A stretch of 64,000 nucleotides of DNA, taken from Streptomyces sp. AC550_RSS872 (GTDB taxonomy: Bacteria; Actinomycetota; Actinomycetes; Streptomycetales; Streptomycetaceae). The DNA lies in contig NZ_JAGMUL010000091.1 of assembly GCF_019049285.1 (NCBI RefSeq), positions 113,671 to 177,670 of the forward strand, read 5' to 3'. The notes beneath the pieces are model-generated. The model ran no database searches and was not told the DNA's origin. It saw only the letters and a list, made by a program, of their open reading frames with translations. The translations under genes were made by a program, and so were the position numbers. Below are positions 1 through 7,497 of the stretch, one piece after another (positions within the stretch are counted from its first letter, which is position 1; the number at the start of each line of letters is the position of its first letter).

Positions 1-1
1 C

Positions 2-274
2 CAGGCCCTTTCCACGCCGTCCCGTCTGCTGATCCTGGCGCGGCTGCGCGAGGGGCCGCTGCCGGCCACGGAGCTCGCGGCAGAGGTGGGCATGGAGCAG
101 TCCGCCTGCTCGCACCAGCTGCGCCTGCTGCGCAACCTCGGCCTGGTGGTGGGTGAGCGGCGCGGCCGTTCGGTCGTCTACGCACTGCACGACCACCATG
201 TCGCCGAGCTGCTCGACCAGGCCGTGTACCACGTGGAGCATCTGCGGCTGGGCATCAGCGACGCGGCCGAGTGA
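2..274 (+). CDS. ArsR/SmtB-family transcriptional regulator, 5' partial
   Basis: Only the C-terminal 90 residues or so are in the window; the start lies upstream. The frame reads a winged helix-turn-helix: TPSRLLILARL, then ATELAAEVGM, then the recognition helix CSHQLRLLRNLGLV, then the wing GERRGRSVVYALHDHHVAELL. This is the ArsR fold, in which dimeric repressors usually leave DNA when they bind metal or another ligand. The C-terminus HVEHLRLG resembles metal-sensing members, but the N-terminal metal-binding segment is outside the window, so the inducer cannot be named. The gene it controls is also likely outside, since the next gene faces the other way. Confidence 0.85.
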   Translation, partial: QALSTPSRLLILARLREGPLPATELAAEVGMEQSACSHQLRLLRNLGLVVGERRGRSVVYALHDHHVAELLDQAVYHVEHLRLGISDAAE

Positions 275-283
275 GCCCGGTCG

Positions 284-760
284 TCACGACGCCGTCGGGC
301 CCGGAGTCGGACCCACGCCCCGCAACTGCTGGATCTTCCCGCCCAGTCGGGCGCGTAGCTGCTCCAGCAACGCCGGTTTCGCGCTGACGACCCAGCGGGT
401 GCCGACGAGGTACTCGCCGCCGTAGACGGCGGCCGCGTCCAGCCAGGTGAGCTTGAACTTCTCCTGCGGGAACGTCGTGATGAGGTAGTCGCCCTCCTTG
501 GTGTGGCAGACCCCCTCGCGCAGTTCGTCCGCGTCGGTCCGGATCTTGACCTTGCAGCCCGTCAGGCCGGCGATCACCTCCACCTTGGCCGGGGCCACGA
601 CGCCGGCCACGGTGGCGGAGACGTTCGACGGGCTGCTCTTCGTGGCGGCGGCCCCGTCCTCGCCTCCGCCGCACGCGGTGGTCGACAGGACAAGGGCCAG
701 ACCGGCGGTCGCGGTCGCGATACGGGCGCTGCGGCGGATGCGTCCTCGGTGTGACTGCAC
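284..760 (-). CDS. Secreted lipoprotein of unknown function
   Basis: A 158-residue protein with an arginine-rich start, a hydrophobic stretch (IATATAGLALVL) and a lipobox LSTTAC followed by GGG. It should be lipidated on cysteine and anchored outside the membrane. The mature part has two further cysteines (GCKVKI and GVCHTKEGD) that could form a disulfide. No catalytic motif is visible and I do not recognise a family. The GTG at 760 is chosen because GAGGAAG lies five bases upstream of it. An in-frame GTG at 790 would add ten residues but has no ribosome site. A short duplication (QSHRG twice) has created the second start. It is convergent with the ArsR gene. Confidence 0.75.
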   Translation of the reverse strand: MQSHRGRIRRSARIATATAGLALVLSTTACGGGEDGAAATKSSPSNVSATVAGVVAPAKVEVIAGLTGCKVKIRTDADELREGVCHTKEGDYLITTFPQEKFKLTWLDAAAVYGGEYLVGTRWVVSAKPALLEQLRARLGGKIQQLRGVGPTPGPTAS

Positions 761-834
761 GAAGCTTCCTCGGTGTGACTGTGACTGCACGAGAGGTGGT
801 ACGGATCAACGCCGGGAGCCGTTCACCCCGGAGG

Positions 835-1321
835 TCACGTCGCTCCGGTCGGCAGCGGCCAGGGTCCCCGGTCGCCGAGGCGGTGCACGGTGATCAGGTC
901 GGCCCGGCCGGCCAGGAGCGGGGCGAGCCGCTGGTCGGGCCAGAGGCGCGGGGCCCGGTCAGGAGCGGGTGCCAGCCAGGGCCGGCGATCCGTGTCCGGA
1001 GGCCGCGCGGCAGGTCGGGCAGGCGGTCCCCGGCCCGGGGGCCATGGCGGGGCGGCCGGGCGGCCGTCGTCGAGACGGGGCTGCGGCGGTAGTGGATGCC
1101 GAGTTCGGAGACGGTGCGGAAGATCCGTCGACGGGGTGTCGGTCACCCCGATGGAGCGCCTCCAGGGTGCGCGGCTGGATGCCGAGGGCCCGGGACTCGT
1201 GTACCCGGTCGAGTGAGCGGTCGACGACACGGAACCCGGTGCCGTGTTCGCGCAGTTGCGCGGCGAGCGCGAGCCCTGTGGGGCCCGCGCCCACCACCAG
1301 CACGTCCAGCGAGGCCGTCAT
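835..1321 (-). pseudogene. Relic of an FAD-dependent aromatic monooxygenase
   Basis: The 5' end from the ATG at 1321 encodes a good FAD-binding N-terminus, VLVVGAGPTGLALAAQL, followed by VVDRSLDRVHESRALGIQPRTLEAL, as in PheA/TfdB-type hydroxylases. After about 57 residues the frame is lost. Sequence near 970-1010 in another frame reads GDRLPDLPRGLRTR, and 835-960 reads LAPLLAGRADLITVHRLGDRG, which look like the start and end of the thioredoxin-like C-terminal domain of these enzymes. Roughly the middle two thirds is missing. It is best read as a deleted, frameshifted relic, not a working gene. The assignment of the tail rests on pattern recognition only. Confidence 0.65.
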
Positions 1322-1388
1322 CCCTCCACGGTGGTCAGGCCCGGCGCGCACACGCGAGCGGCGACCTCGGCGAGGCTCGGCAGGCCGG

Positions 1389-1898
1389 TCAGCGGACCTG
1401 CGCCGCGAATGCCTCGTACGCCCGCTCGTCGAAGAGGACGAACCGGACCTCCTCGACGTCGGTCTCCGCGGACCGCACCGCCTCCACGGCGATGCGCGCG
1501 GCGTCCTCCAGCGGATAGCGGTAGACGCCGGTGGAGATCGCCGGGAAGGCGACGCTGCGGGCACCGAGTTCGTCGGCGACGCGCAGGGCCTCCCGGTAGC
1601 AGGAGGCAAGAAGGTCCGAGCGGTCCTCCTCGGCGGAGAAGACCGGGCCCACGGTGTGGATCACCCAGCGTGCGTCCAGTTCCCCCGCCGTCGTGGCGAC
1701 CGCCCGCCCCGTGGGCAGGCCCTTGCCGTACCGGGAGGCGCGCAGCTTGCGGCACTCGTCGAGGATGGCGGGGCCGCCGCGGCGGTGGATCGCGCCGTCC
1801 ACGCCTCCCCCGCCGAGGAGGGAGGAGTTCGCGGCGTTGACGATCGCGTCGGCGCTCTCCCGAGTGATGTCGCCCTGGACGAGCCTGATGGTGGTCAT
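1389..1898 (-). CDS. Macro-domain protein, O-acetyl-ADP-ribose deacetylase type
   Basis: A 169-residue single macro domain, the full length for the YmdB/MacroD class. The ADP-ribose site is intact: GDITRESADAIVNAANSSLLGGGGVDGAIHRRGG, seen here as GDIT near residue 9, NAANS near 22, the GGGGVDGAIH loop near 29-38, and the C-terminal AFPAISTGVYRYP phosphate loop near 118. Family members hydrolyse O-acetyl-ADP-ribose or remove ADP-ribose from proteins or nucleic acids in the cytoplasm. It stands alone between two gene relics, so context gives no substrate. Confidence 0.92.
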   Translation of the reverse strand: MTTIRLVQGDITRESADAIVNAANSSLLGGGGVDGAIHRRGGPAILDECRKLRASRYGKGLPTGRAVATTAGELDARWVIHTVGPVFSAEEDRSDLLASCYREALRVADELGARSVAFPAISTGVYRYPLEDAARIAVEAVRSAETDVEEVRFVLFDERAYEAFAAQVR

Positions 1899-1936
1899 GG
1901 CTGCCTCTATAGCAGGTCAGCCCGGCCTCCGCAGGT

Positions 1937-2134
1937 TCACTGCCAGGCGACCGGCAGCGAGCGCACCCCGTGGACCGTACTCGTCGAGAGGGCGAGCGAC
2001 TCGGGCGGGGCCGTCATGCGCAGGGACGGAAACCTGCGGAACAGGGTGGACGGACCGAGCCGGAGTTCGGTGCGGGCCCCGGCGGACGTCGAGGGCGTCG
2101 GGGTCGGCGTACACGGCCGGGTCCGCAGCGCCCT
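1937..2134 (-). pseudogene. C-terminal relic of a cytochrome P450
   Basis: Two adjacent frames carry pieces of a P450 C-terminus. The upstream piece reads DPAVYADPDALDVRR, the usual segment before the heme loop (compare FADPDRLDV). The downstream piece reads ARTELRLGPSTLFRRFPSLRM and ends HGVRSLPVAWQ-stop, as in actinobacterial P450s. The heme-binding loop with its cysteine (FGxGxHxCxG) is absent, removed together with the frame. The relic directly abuts the EboA relic on the same strand, so one deletion seems to have joined the two genes. Confidence 0.65.
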
Positions 2135-2301
2135 CGGGCGGCGGGTATGAGCCGTCGTACGGCGGCGGGTTCGGCCGTCACCTTGGCGAGGCTCTGGTCC
2201 AGCCAGGCGCGGGCCGTGGGGTCCAGTACGGCGATCAGGGCGGGGTGGGGGTTCGGCGGGGCCGCGGCGGAGGCGCGGTCGGGACAGCCATGGAGGAACA
2301 C
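2135..2301 (-). pseudogene. N-terminal relic of an EboA-domain protein
   Basis: From a GTG at 2301 about 55 residues read through LIAVLDPTARAWLDQSL, AKVTAEPAAVRRLIPAA, which match the N-terminal helix pair of EboA-domain proteins as I remember them. The frame then runs into the P450 relic and loses all similarity. A full EboA protein is a few hundred residues long. It follows the TIM-barrel gene by 55 bases on the same strand, the place expected for eboA in a prenyltransferase-epimerase-EboA operon. The family call is moderately sure; the truncation is clear if the call is right. Confidence 0.5.
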
Positions 2302-2356
2302 CCTCTGCGAGGTGGGAGGGGTGGGGCTAGAAGGAGAGCGGGAGGGGGTACACCCC

Positions 2357-3223
2357 CTAGCCGGCAGCGCGCAGGAACTCGATCGAGCGGCGGGCGACGT
2401 CGGGCGCGTCGAGCGAGCCGCCCTGGATCTCCACGGAGACCAGACCGCGGTGGTGCATCGCCCGCAGGGCGTGCAGGACGGGCGGGAAGTCGATCTCGCC
2501 GACGCCGAATTCGAGGTGCTGGTGGATGCCGCGCCGCATGTCCTCGATCTGCACATTGCGCAGAAGCGGCGCCGCGTCGCGCACACAGTCGAGCACGGAG
2601 CGGCTCTCCACGCAGTGCGCGTGACCGATGTCCAGGGTGATCCCGAACAGCTCGTGCCCGTCGACCAGTTGGGCGAGCCGCAGGCAGCGCTCCACGGTGT
2701 CGACGAACATGTACGGCTCCGGCTCGAAGGCCAGCGCCACCCCGTACGTCTCCGCCGTCTCCAGCACGGTCTCGACACCGGCCACGAGCCGCTTCCACGC
2801 GTCCCGCTCCGGCAGCCCGTCCGGCGCGGGGCCGCTGCACAGATGCACGGTGGGCGAGCCGAGGTCCGCCGCGATGCGCAGGGCGCGCCGCAACAGGTCG
2901 ACCCTCGGCTCGGAGCCGTCGGACATCAGCGTGGGCAGGTGCTTGCCCCAGGGGTCGAGGAAGTACGGCGCACCGGTCTCCACCGTCACGTCCAGGCCGT
3001 GCCGGGCGAGTTGCCGCGCGAGGTCGCTGACGCGTCGGGGCAGGTCGTCGGCGTACGGGGCGAGATGGCCGTGGTCCAGGGTGAGCGCGACGCCGTCGTA
3101 GCCGAGGTCGGCGAGAACGACGAGGACGTCGGAGAGCCGGTGGTGGGCAAAGCCGTTGGTGCCGTAGCCGAACCTGAGCGGTGTGGCGGGAGAGGTGGAG
3201 GGAGCACTGGGGGGAGGTCTCAT
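2357..3223 (-). CDS. Sugar phosphate isomerase/epimerase-type TIM barrel, ebo-associated
   Basis: A 288-residue AP-endonuclease-2-like TIM barrel. The start of the barrel is FGYGTNGFAHHRLSDVL, the metal-site strands read HLCSGPAPDG (near 147), AFEPEPYMF (near 185), TLDIGHAHCVES (near 215) and VSVEIQGGS near the C-terminus. Glutamates, aspartate and histidines at these strand ends fit the divalent-metal site of the family, which isomerises sugars or hydrolyses related compounds. It lies 35 bases after the UbiA prenyltransferase gene and before an EboA relic, the arrangement of ebo clusters, which are thought to move metabolite precursors across membranes. The substrate is unknown. Confidence 0.8.
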   Translation of the reverse strand: MRPPPSAPSTSPATPLRFGYGTNGFAHHRLSDVLVVLADLGYDGVALTLDHGHLAPYADDLPRRVSDLARQLARHGLDVTVETGAPYFLDPWGKHLPTLMSDGSEPRVDLLRRALRIAADLGSPTVHLCSGPAPDGLPERDAWKRLVAGVETVLETAETYGVALAFEPEPYMFVDTVERCLRLAQLVDGHELFGITLDIGHAHCVESRSVLDCVRDAAPLLRNVQIEDMRRGIHQHLEFGVGEIDFPPVLHALRAMHHRGLVSVEIQGGSLDAPDVARRSIEFLRAAG

Positions 3224-3258
3224 GGTGCGGGTTCCTCACACGGAGCGTGTGGTGGGTC

Positions 3259-4302
3259 TCAGGTGGGCGATATGCGCCGGGCGAGCCGTCGCGCGAGGGG
3301 ATGGATCACACCGAGCGCCGCGGCGACACCCGGCGCCCCACCGCGCGCGGTCAGCGCGGCCTGCAAGGGCATCAGCCCGAGAATCCCGGCCCCCACGGCC
3401 CGCCGCACGTTCTCCCCCGACGGCTCCCGCACGGCACGGACTTGAGCGGAACCATAGGTACCGAGATAGGCAAGGGCACCGGCGGCGGTGACGATATTCC
3501 GCGGCTTCTTGGAGCGGGCCGCCACAGCAACGCCCTTAAGGGGCGCGGGGAACTGCGCGACAAGCCCAGACGGCGCCGCAGCCGCTCGGCAACCCTTCGC
3601 AGCACCCCCTGAGGCGCCTTGCTCGACCGGAACGGCCCCCGCAGCCAGGGCAGTCAACGCGGACACGGCAAGCGTCGCCGAAGGCACCCGCACCGGCGCC
3701 CCGCCGATCTCATGCCGGCTGAGTGCCATCAACGTCCCGGTGTGCACACCCACCAGCCCGGCGGGCACCGCAGCACGCCGCAGCGCAGCACCGACCGACT
3801 CCGCACCGGCCCCGGGCACCGCGGCCCCGGCCAGCACATCCAGCACCCGGGCACCCGCCATGGCGAAGCCCCCCGCCGGCGTGGACTTGAGCTTCAGGTC
3901 GTACGCCCACACCAGCCCGGCCAGGGGAAGCGCGACACCCACACTGCGCCGACCCCCCGCCGCGGCGGCGAGACCGAGCCCCGCCGCGGTCAGCGACCCG
4001 GCCACGGCCAGCGCCGTACGACGCGGAACGCGCCCTGACGGCACAGGTCGCCCCGGCCTCTCGACGGAGTCCACCGCGGCATCGGCATAGTCGTTGAGGG
4101 CCATGCCGGCCCAGTAGAGACAGACGGAGGAAGCGATCACTCCGAAGGTACGGGCGCCCAGCGGGCGTCCGGCGGCGGCCGCTCCCGCGATCACGTCACC
4201 GGGCACACTCAGCGCGGCCGGCGCTCTGACGAGCAGGGCGAGGTCGCTGAGGCGGACGGCAGACCGGCATTCGAAGCGGGCAACCGCTTTCCGATCTTTC
4301 AT
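3259..4302 (-). CDS. UbiA-family prenyltransferase, EboC-like
   Basis: A 347-residue integral membrane protein with about eight hydrophobic segments. The first aspartate motif is MALNDYADAAVDSVERPGRP (near residue 70-90), which binds the prenyl diphosphate with magnesium; a second site is around WAYDLKLKST. Such enzymes attach a prenyl chain to an aromatic or polar acceptor in the membrane. The ATG at 4302 is chosen over the GTG at 4311, with no decisive ribosome site for either. About 45 residues near 225-270, rich in Ala, Gly and Lys, do not look like UbiA and are encoded by an interspersed repeat inserted in frame. It heads the truncated ebo-like operon. Confidence 0.8.
   Translation of the reverse strand: MKDRKAVARFECRSAVRLSDLALLVRAPAALSVPGDVIAGAAAAGRPLGARTFGVIASSVCLYWAGMALNDYADAAVDSVERPGRPVPSGRVPRRTALAVAGSLTAAGLGLAAAAGGRRSVGVALPLAGLVWAYDLKLKSTPAGGFAMAGARVLDVLAGAAVPGAGAESVGAALRRAAVPAGLVGVHTGTLMALSRHEIGGAPVRVPSATLAVSALTALAAGAVPVEQGASGGAAKGCRAAAAPSGLVAQFPAPLKGVAVAARSKKPRNIVTAAGALAYLGTYGSAQVRAVREPSGENVRRAVGAGILGLMPLQAALTARGGAPGVAAALGVIHPLARRLARRISPT
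3532..3561. repeat. Streptomyces interspersed repeat inside the prenyltransferase gene
   Basis: A palindromic GCCCTTAAGGGGC is followed by GGCGCGGGGAACTGCGCGAC. The second part recurs in inverse orientation at 32227-32248 in an intergenic region. I know this string as a common dispersed element of Streptomyces intergenic DNA. Here it lies within codons of the UbiA gene and keeps the frame open. Confidence 0.75.
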
Positions 4303-4432
4303 GGGCGGCACCCTACTCGCGGCTGTTGAGCATCAGGAACCCATCGTCCGGAAATAGGAGTGACAAAGAGGACACAGAATTCCCTTACCGTGAAACCCGA
4401 ACTCCCGGTACACGTGGACCGTTTGACCGGTC

Positions 4433-5854
4433 TCACGGCTCCTGCCGCAGCCGACGCCACACCGCCTTGGCCGCGTTGTGCCCTGACATCCCGTGCACGC
4501 CCGGCCCGGGCGGGGTCGCCGAGGAGCAGATGAAGACCGCCGGGTGCGGGGTGCCGTAGGGGAAGAGCGACAGCTTGGGCCGGAGCAGGAGCTGAAGGCC
4601 GGAGGCCGCACCGGAGGCGATGTCGCCGCCGACGTAGTTGGCGTTGCGGGCGGCGAGTTCGGCCGGGCCGGCGGTCGCGCGGGCGAGGACGCGGTCGCGG
4701 AACCCCGGGGCGAAGCGCTCCAGTTGGCGTTCGAGGGCGTCGGTGAGGTCTCCGGTCCAGCCGTTCGGCACATGGCCGTACGCCCAGAAGACATGCCTGC
4801 CCTCGGGGGCCCGCGTGGGGTCGACGAGGCTGGGCTGCACCGTGATCATGAACGGCTTGTCGGGTGCCCGGCCCTCCCGGGACGCGGCGCGCAGCGCGGT
4901 GCCGATCTCGGCGCGGTCCCCGCCGATCTGCACGGTGCCGGCGCGCCGGGCCTCCGGCGCGGTCCACGGCACCGGGCCGTCCAGCGCGTAGTCGATCTTG
5001 AAGGCGGCAGGGCCGTAGCGGTAGCCCTCGTAGTACCGGCCGAGGCCTGCGATGCGGGCCAGCGCGGTGGGTGAGGTGTCGAAGACGTACGCGCGCGCGG
5101 GCGGCAGGTCGTCGAGCCGCTTGACCTCGTAGTCGGTGTGGACGGTTCCGCCGAGGTCCTCGAGATACGCGGTGAGGGCGTCGGAGATCGACTGGGAGCC
5201 ACCGCGGGCCACGGGCCAGCCGCGGGCGTGGGCTGCGAGGGCGAAGACCAGGCCGATGGCGCCGGTGGCGAAACCGCCGAGCGGGGCCATGACGTGCGCG
5301 ACGAGGCCGGAGAACAGGGCCTTGGCCCGCTCGTCGCGGAAGCGGCGCATCAGCCACGTGGACGGGGGCAGCCCGAGGAGGCCGAACCGGGCGAGGGTGA
5401 CCGGGTCGCGTGGCAACGCGGTGAGGGGCAGGGACATGAAGTCGCGGGCGAGTGTGTCCCACTTGGCCAGGAACGGCGCGACCAGCCTGCGGTACGTCCC
5501 CGCGTCGCGCGGGCCGAAGGAGGCGGCGGTCTCGGCGACGGAGCGGGACAGCACGGCGGCGGTGCCGTCGGCGAAGGGGTGCGCCATGGGCAGTTCGGCG
5601 TGCAGCCAGTCGAGCCCGTAGCGGTCGAGCGGCATGGTGCGGAACACGGGCGAGTTGATGCCCAGGGGATGCGCGGCGGAGCACGGGTCGTGCCGGAAGC
5701 CGGGGAGGGTCAGCTCCTCGGTGCGGGCTCCGCCGCCGACGGTGTCACGCGCCTCGAACACGGCCACGGAGAAGCCGCGGCGGGCCAGCTCCACGGCAGC
5801 GGTCAGTCCGTTCGGCCCCGCACCCACCACGACCGCATCGAGCATCGACGGCAC
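4433..5854 (-). CDS. NAD(P)/FAD-dependent oxidoreductase, phytoene-desaturase-like
   Basis: A 473-residue flavoprotein amine-oxidase/desaturase fold. The N-terminus has the dinucleotide motif VVVGAGPNGLTAAVELARRG and the second glycine motif FEARDTVGGGARTEELTLPGF, as in CrtI and PYROXD2-like proteins. The C-terminus has the FAD-contacting ATPPGPGVHGMSGHNAAKAV. The GTG at 5854 has GAAGGAG seven bases upstream. The length is usual for the PYROXD2-like subgroup, whose substrates are poorly known. No carotenoid genes are nearby, so a carotenoid role is not supported. Confidence 0.85.
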   Translation of the reverse strand: MPSMLDAVVVGAGPNGLTAAVELARRGFSVAVFEARDTVGGGARTEELTLPGFRHDPCSAAHPLGINSPVFRTMPLDRYGLDWLHAELPMAHPFADGTAAVLSRSVAETAASFGPRDAGTYRRLVAPFLAKWDTLARDFMSLPLTALPRDPVTLARFGLLGLPPSTWLMRRFRDERAKALFSGLVAHVMAPLGGFATGAIGLVFALAAHARGWPVARGGSQSISDALTAYLEDLGGTVHTDYEVKRLDDLPPARAYVFDTSPTALARIAGLGRYYEGYRYGPAAFKIDYALDGPVPWTAPEARRAGTVQIGGDRAEIGTALRAASREGRAPDKPFMITVQPSLVDPTRAPEGRHVFWAYGHVPNGWTGDLTDALERQLERFAPGFRDRVLARATAGPAELAARNANYVGGDIASGAASGLQLLLRPKLSLFPYGTPHPAVFICSSATPPGPGVHGMSGHNAAKAVWRRLRQEP

Positions 5855-5942
5855 CTTCGGACTCCTTCGTCAGCCGATGGCCTTGAAGGATCAGGATATG
5901 CCGGGCCACTGACAGCGCAGGGGCGCGGGTAAAGTCCGCCGG

Positions 5943-6545
5943 GTGACGCGCCGCTTCCGCTTCCCTGTGCCCGAGGACGAGCTGTGGCACTGGTTCGAGC
6001 TGGGGGGAGCCGGTCAGGTGTTGCGGCAGATCACCTTCCGGGGGCCTGCTTCCGTGCCCGTGGTGGCAGCCGAGCCGGTCGAGGTGGCGCGAACACGGCA
6101 GGCGTGCGGGGAGTGGGGTGTGCGGCTGTACGAGACCGTGTACGGGGTGCCGGTGCGCGCACCGGTCGCGGAGCCGCCGGGCGCCCGGTCGGTCGACGCT
6201 CGGGAGTTCGATGTGGCGTGGGGCCGTGCCCGGTCCTTCCGTCAGTGCCACGTCCGCCATGACACCGGTCCCCTGCCGGTCGGGACGCGCCTGACCGGGA
6301 CCTTCGCCCGCTCGCCGTGGGGCCCCGGTGTCACGGGGGTCTTCGTCGACGTCGGTCTGCCCGCCGCCGGCTTCGTGGACGCCTCGGTGCTGCTGGGGGC
6401 GGAGTGCGAGTGGCCCGCGGAGGGCACCCCCGCCGAGTTCGAGGTGGTCGACCTGCGCGTCGGCGGGGGCCGTCCCCAGATCAGGCTGCGCCCGACAGCA
6501 GCTCCCGCACCCGGCGAGCCGTGGCCGCGTCCCGGGCCGTCGTGA
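5943..6545 (+). CDS. Hypothetical protein with a C-terminal S1-like domain
   Basis: A 200-residue soluble protein. The N-terminal half (RRFRFPVPEDELWHWFELGG) is unrecognised. The last 80 residues read like an S1/OB-fold: LPVGTRLTGTF, then VTGVFVDVGLPAAGFVDASVL, then FEVVDLRVGGGRPQIRLRP. The G-V-F-V-D-V-G and G-F-V-D pattern matches S1 RNA-binding strands, so nucleic-acid binding is a fair guess. The start is a GTG with a weak ribosome site. Its last 65 bases overlap the 3' end of the convergent inositol phosphatase gene. Confidence 0.65.
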   Translation: MTRRFRFPVPEDELWHWFELGGAGQVLRQITFRGPASVPVVAAEPVEVARTRQACGEWGVRLYETVYGVPVRAPVAEPPGARSVDAREFDVAWGRARSFRQCHVRHDTGPLPVGTRLTGTFARSPWGPGVTGVFVDVGLPAAGFVDASVLLGAECEWPAEGTPAEFEVVDLRVGGGRPQIRLRPTAAPAPGEPWPRPGPS

Positions 6546-7326
6546 ACGGCAGGACATTGCCGCCGGTGATACGGAAGGGCTCGCCGGCGCGGGTCAGGTG
6601 GGCGCCGCCCGCCTCCTCGACCAGGAGGATGCCCGCGGCGTGGTCCCAGGCCAGCTCCCAGCTGAACGCGGTCGCGTCCAACTCGCCCCGGGCGACGGCG
6701 AGATACTCCAGCCCCGCCGAGCCGCAGGGGCGCGGCCTGACCCCGTCGGTCCACAGGCCCAGCAGCTCGCGCTTCTGTGCGTCGGTCGTGTAGTCCGGGT
6801 GCGAGGTGGCGACGTCCAGGTCCCGGCCGGGCTCCGGTGCGCCGGAACGCAGCCGCACGCCGTCGAGGTGGGCGCCCCCGCCCCGTATGGCCGTGGCCAT
6901 TTGGTCGCGGGCGGGGGCGTAGGTCCAGGAGGCGAGCAGGACGCCGCGCTGTGCGAGCGCGACCAGCGTGCAGAAGCCGGGGTCGCCGTGCACGAACTGG
7001 CGGGTGCCGTCGACGGGGTCGACGATCCAGACCGGGGCATCGCCCTGGAGCGCCTCGTACGACGCCGGATCGGCGTCCACCGCCTCCTCGCCGACCACGA
7101 CCGAGCCGGGCAGCAGCGCGCCGAGCACTTCGGTGAGGTATTTCTCGGCGAGCCGGTCGGCGTCGGTCACCAGGTCGTGCGGTCCGGCCTTCTGGTCGAC
7201 CTCGTGGTCGGCCAGCTGCCGGAAGCGGGGCATGATCTCGGCCGCGGCCGCCTTACGGACCGCTTCTTCCACGTCTGCCGCGTGCTGGGCGAGAAACTCG
7301 TCGATGGTTTCGTTGTCTTTGATCAC
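6481..7326 (-). CDS. Inositol monophosphatase family protein
   Basis: A 281-residue enzyme with the full metal site of the family: GPHDLVTDADRLAE, the glutamate of VVGEEAV, the DPVDGT core in VWIVDPVDGTRQFVHGDPGF, and the late aspartate in ELAWDHAAGILLVEEAGG. Members remove phosphate from inositol-1-phosphate, 3'-phosphoadenosine-5'-phosphate or histidinol phosphate using magnesium or lithium-sensitive chemistry. The exact substrate cannot be told. The GTG start matches the expected N-terminus (IKDNETIDEFL), although the GGAGG ahead of it is very close. It converges with and overlaps the S1-like gene. Confidence 0.88.
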   Translation of the reverse strand: MIKDNETIDEFLAQHAADVEEAVRKAAAAEIMPRFRQLADHEVDQKAGPHDLVTDADRLAEKYLTEVLGALLPGSVVVGEEAVDADPASYEALQGDAPVWIVDPVDGTRQFVHGDPGFCTLVALAQRGVLLASWTYAPARDQMATAIRGGGAHLDGVRLRSGAPEPGRDLDVATSHPDYTTDAQKRELLGLWTDGVRPRPCGSAGLEYLAVARGELDATAFSWELAWDHAAGILLVEEAGGAHLTRAGEPFRITGGNVLPFTTARDAATARRVRELLSGAA

Positions 7327-7440
7327 CCCTCCATGAGAGCACGCCCCACTGACAATCCCCGCCCGCCGGATGGCCGGCGGATGGCGTCGGCGTGAACATG
7401 AGGGGCGGATATCAGCAGGTCAGACACCGGATCTCGGCGT

Positions 7441-7497
7441 CCGAGGCCTGTCCTTTCGGGGCCGAGGCCTGTCCTGTCGGGGTCCAAGGCCTGCCCT
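7441..7497. repeat. Short tandem repeat, 21-bp unit, 2.7 copies
   Basis: Copies read CCGAGGCCTGTCCTTTCGGG, then CCGAGGCCTGTCCTGTCGGG, then a shortened CCAAGGCCTGCCCT that touches the stop codon of the gamma-glutamyltransferase gene. No function is evident. Confidence 0.8.
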
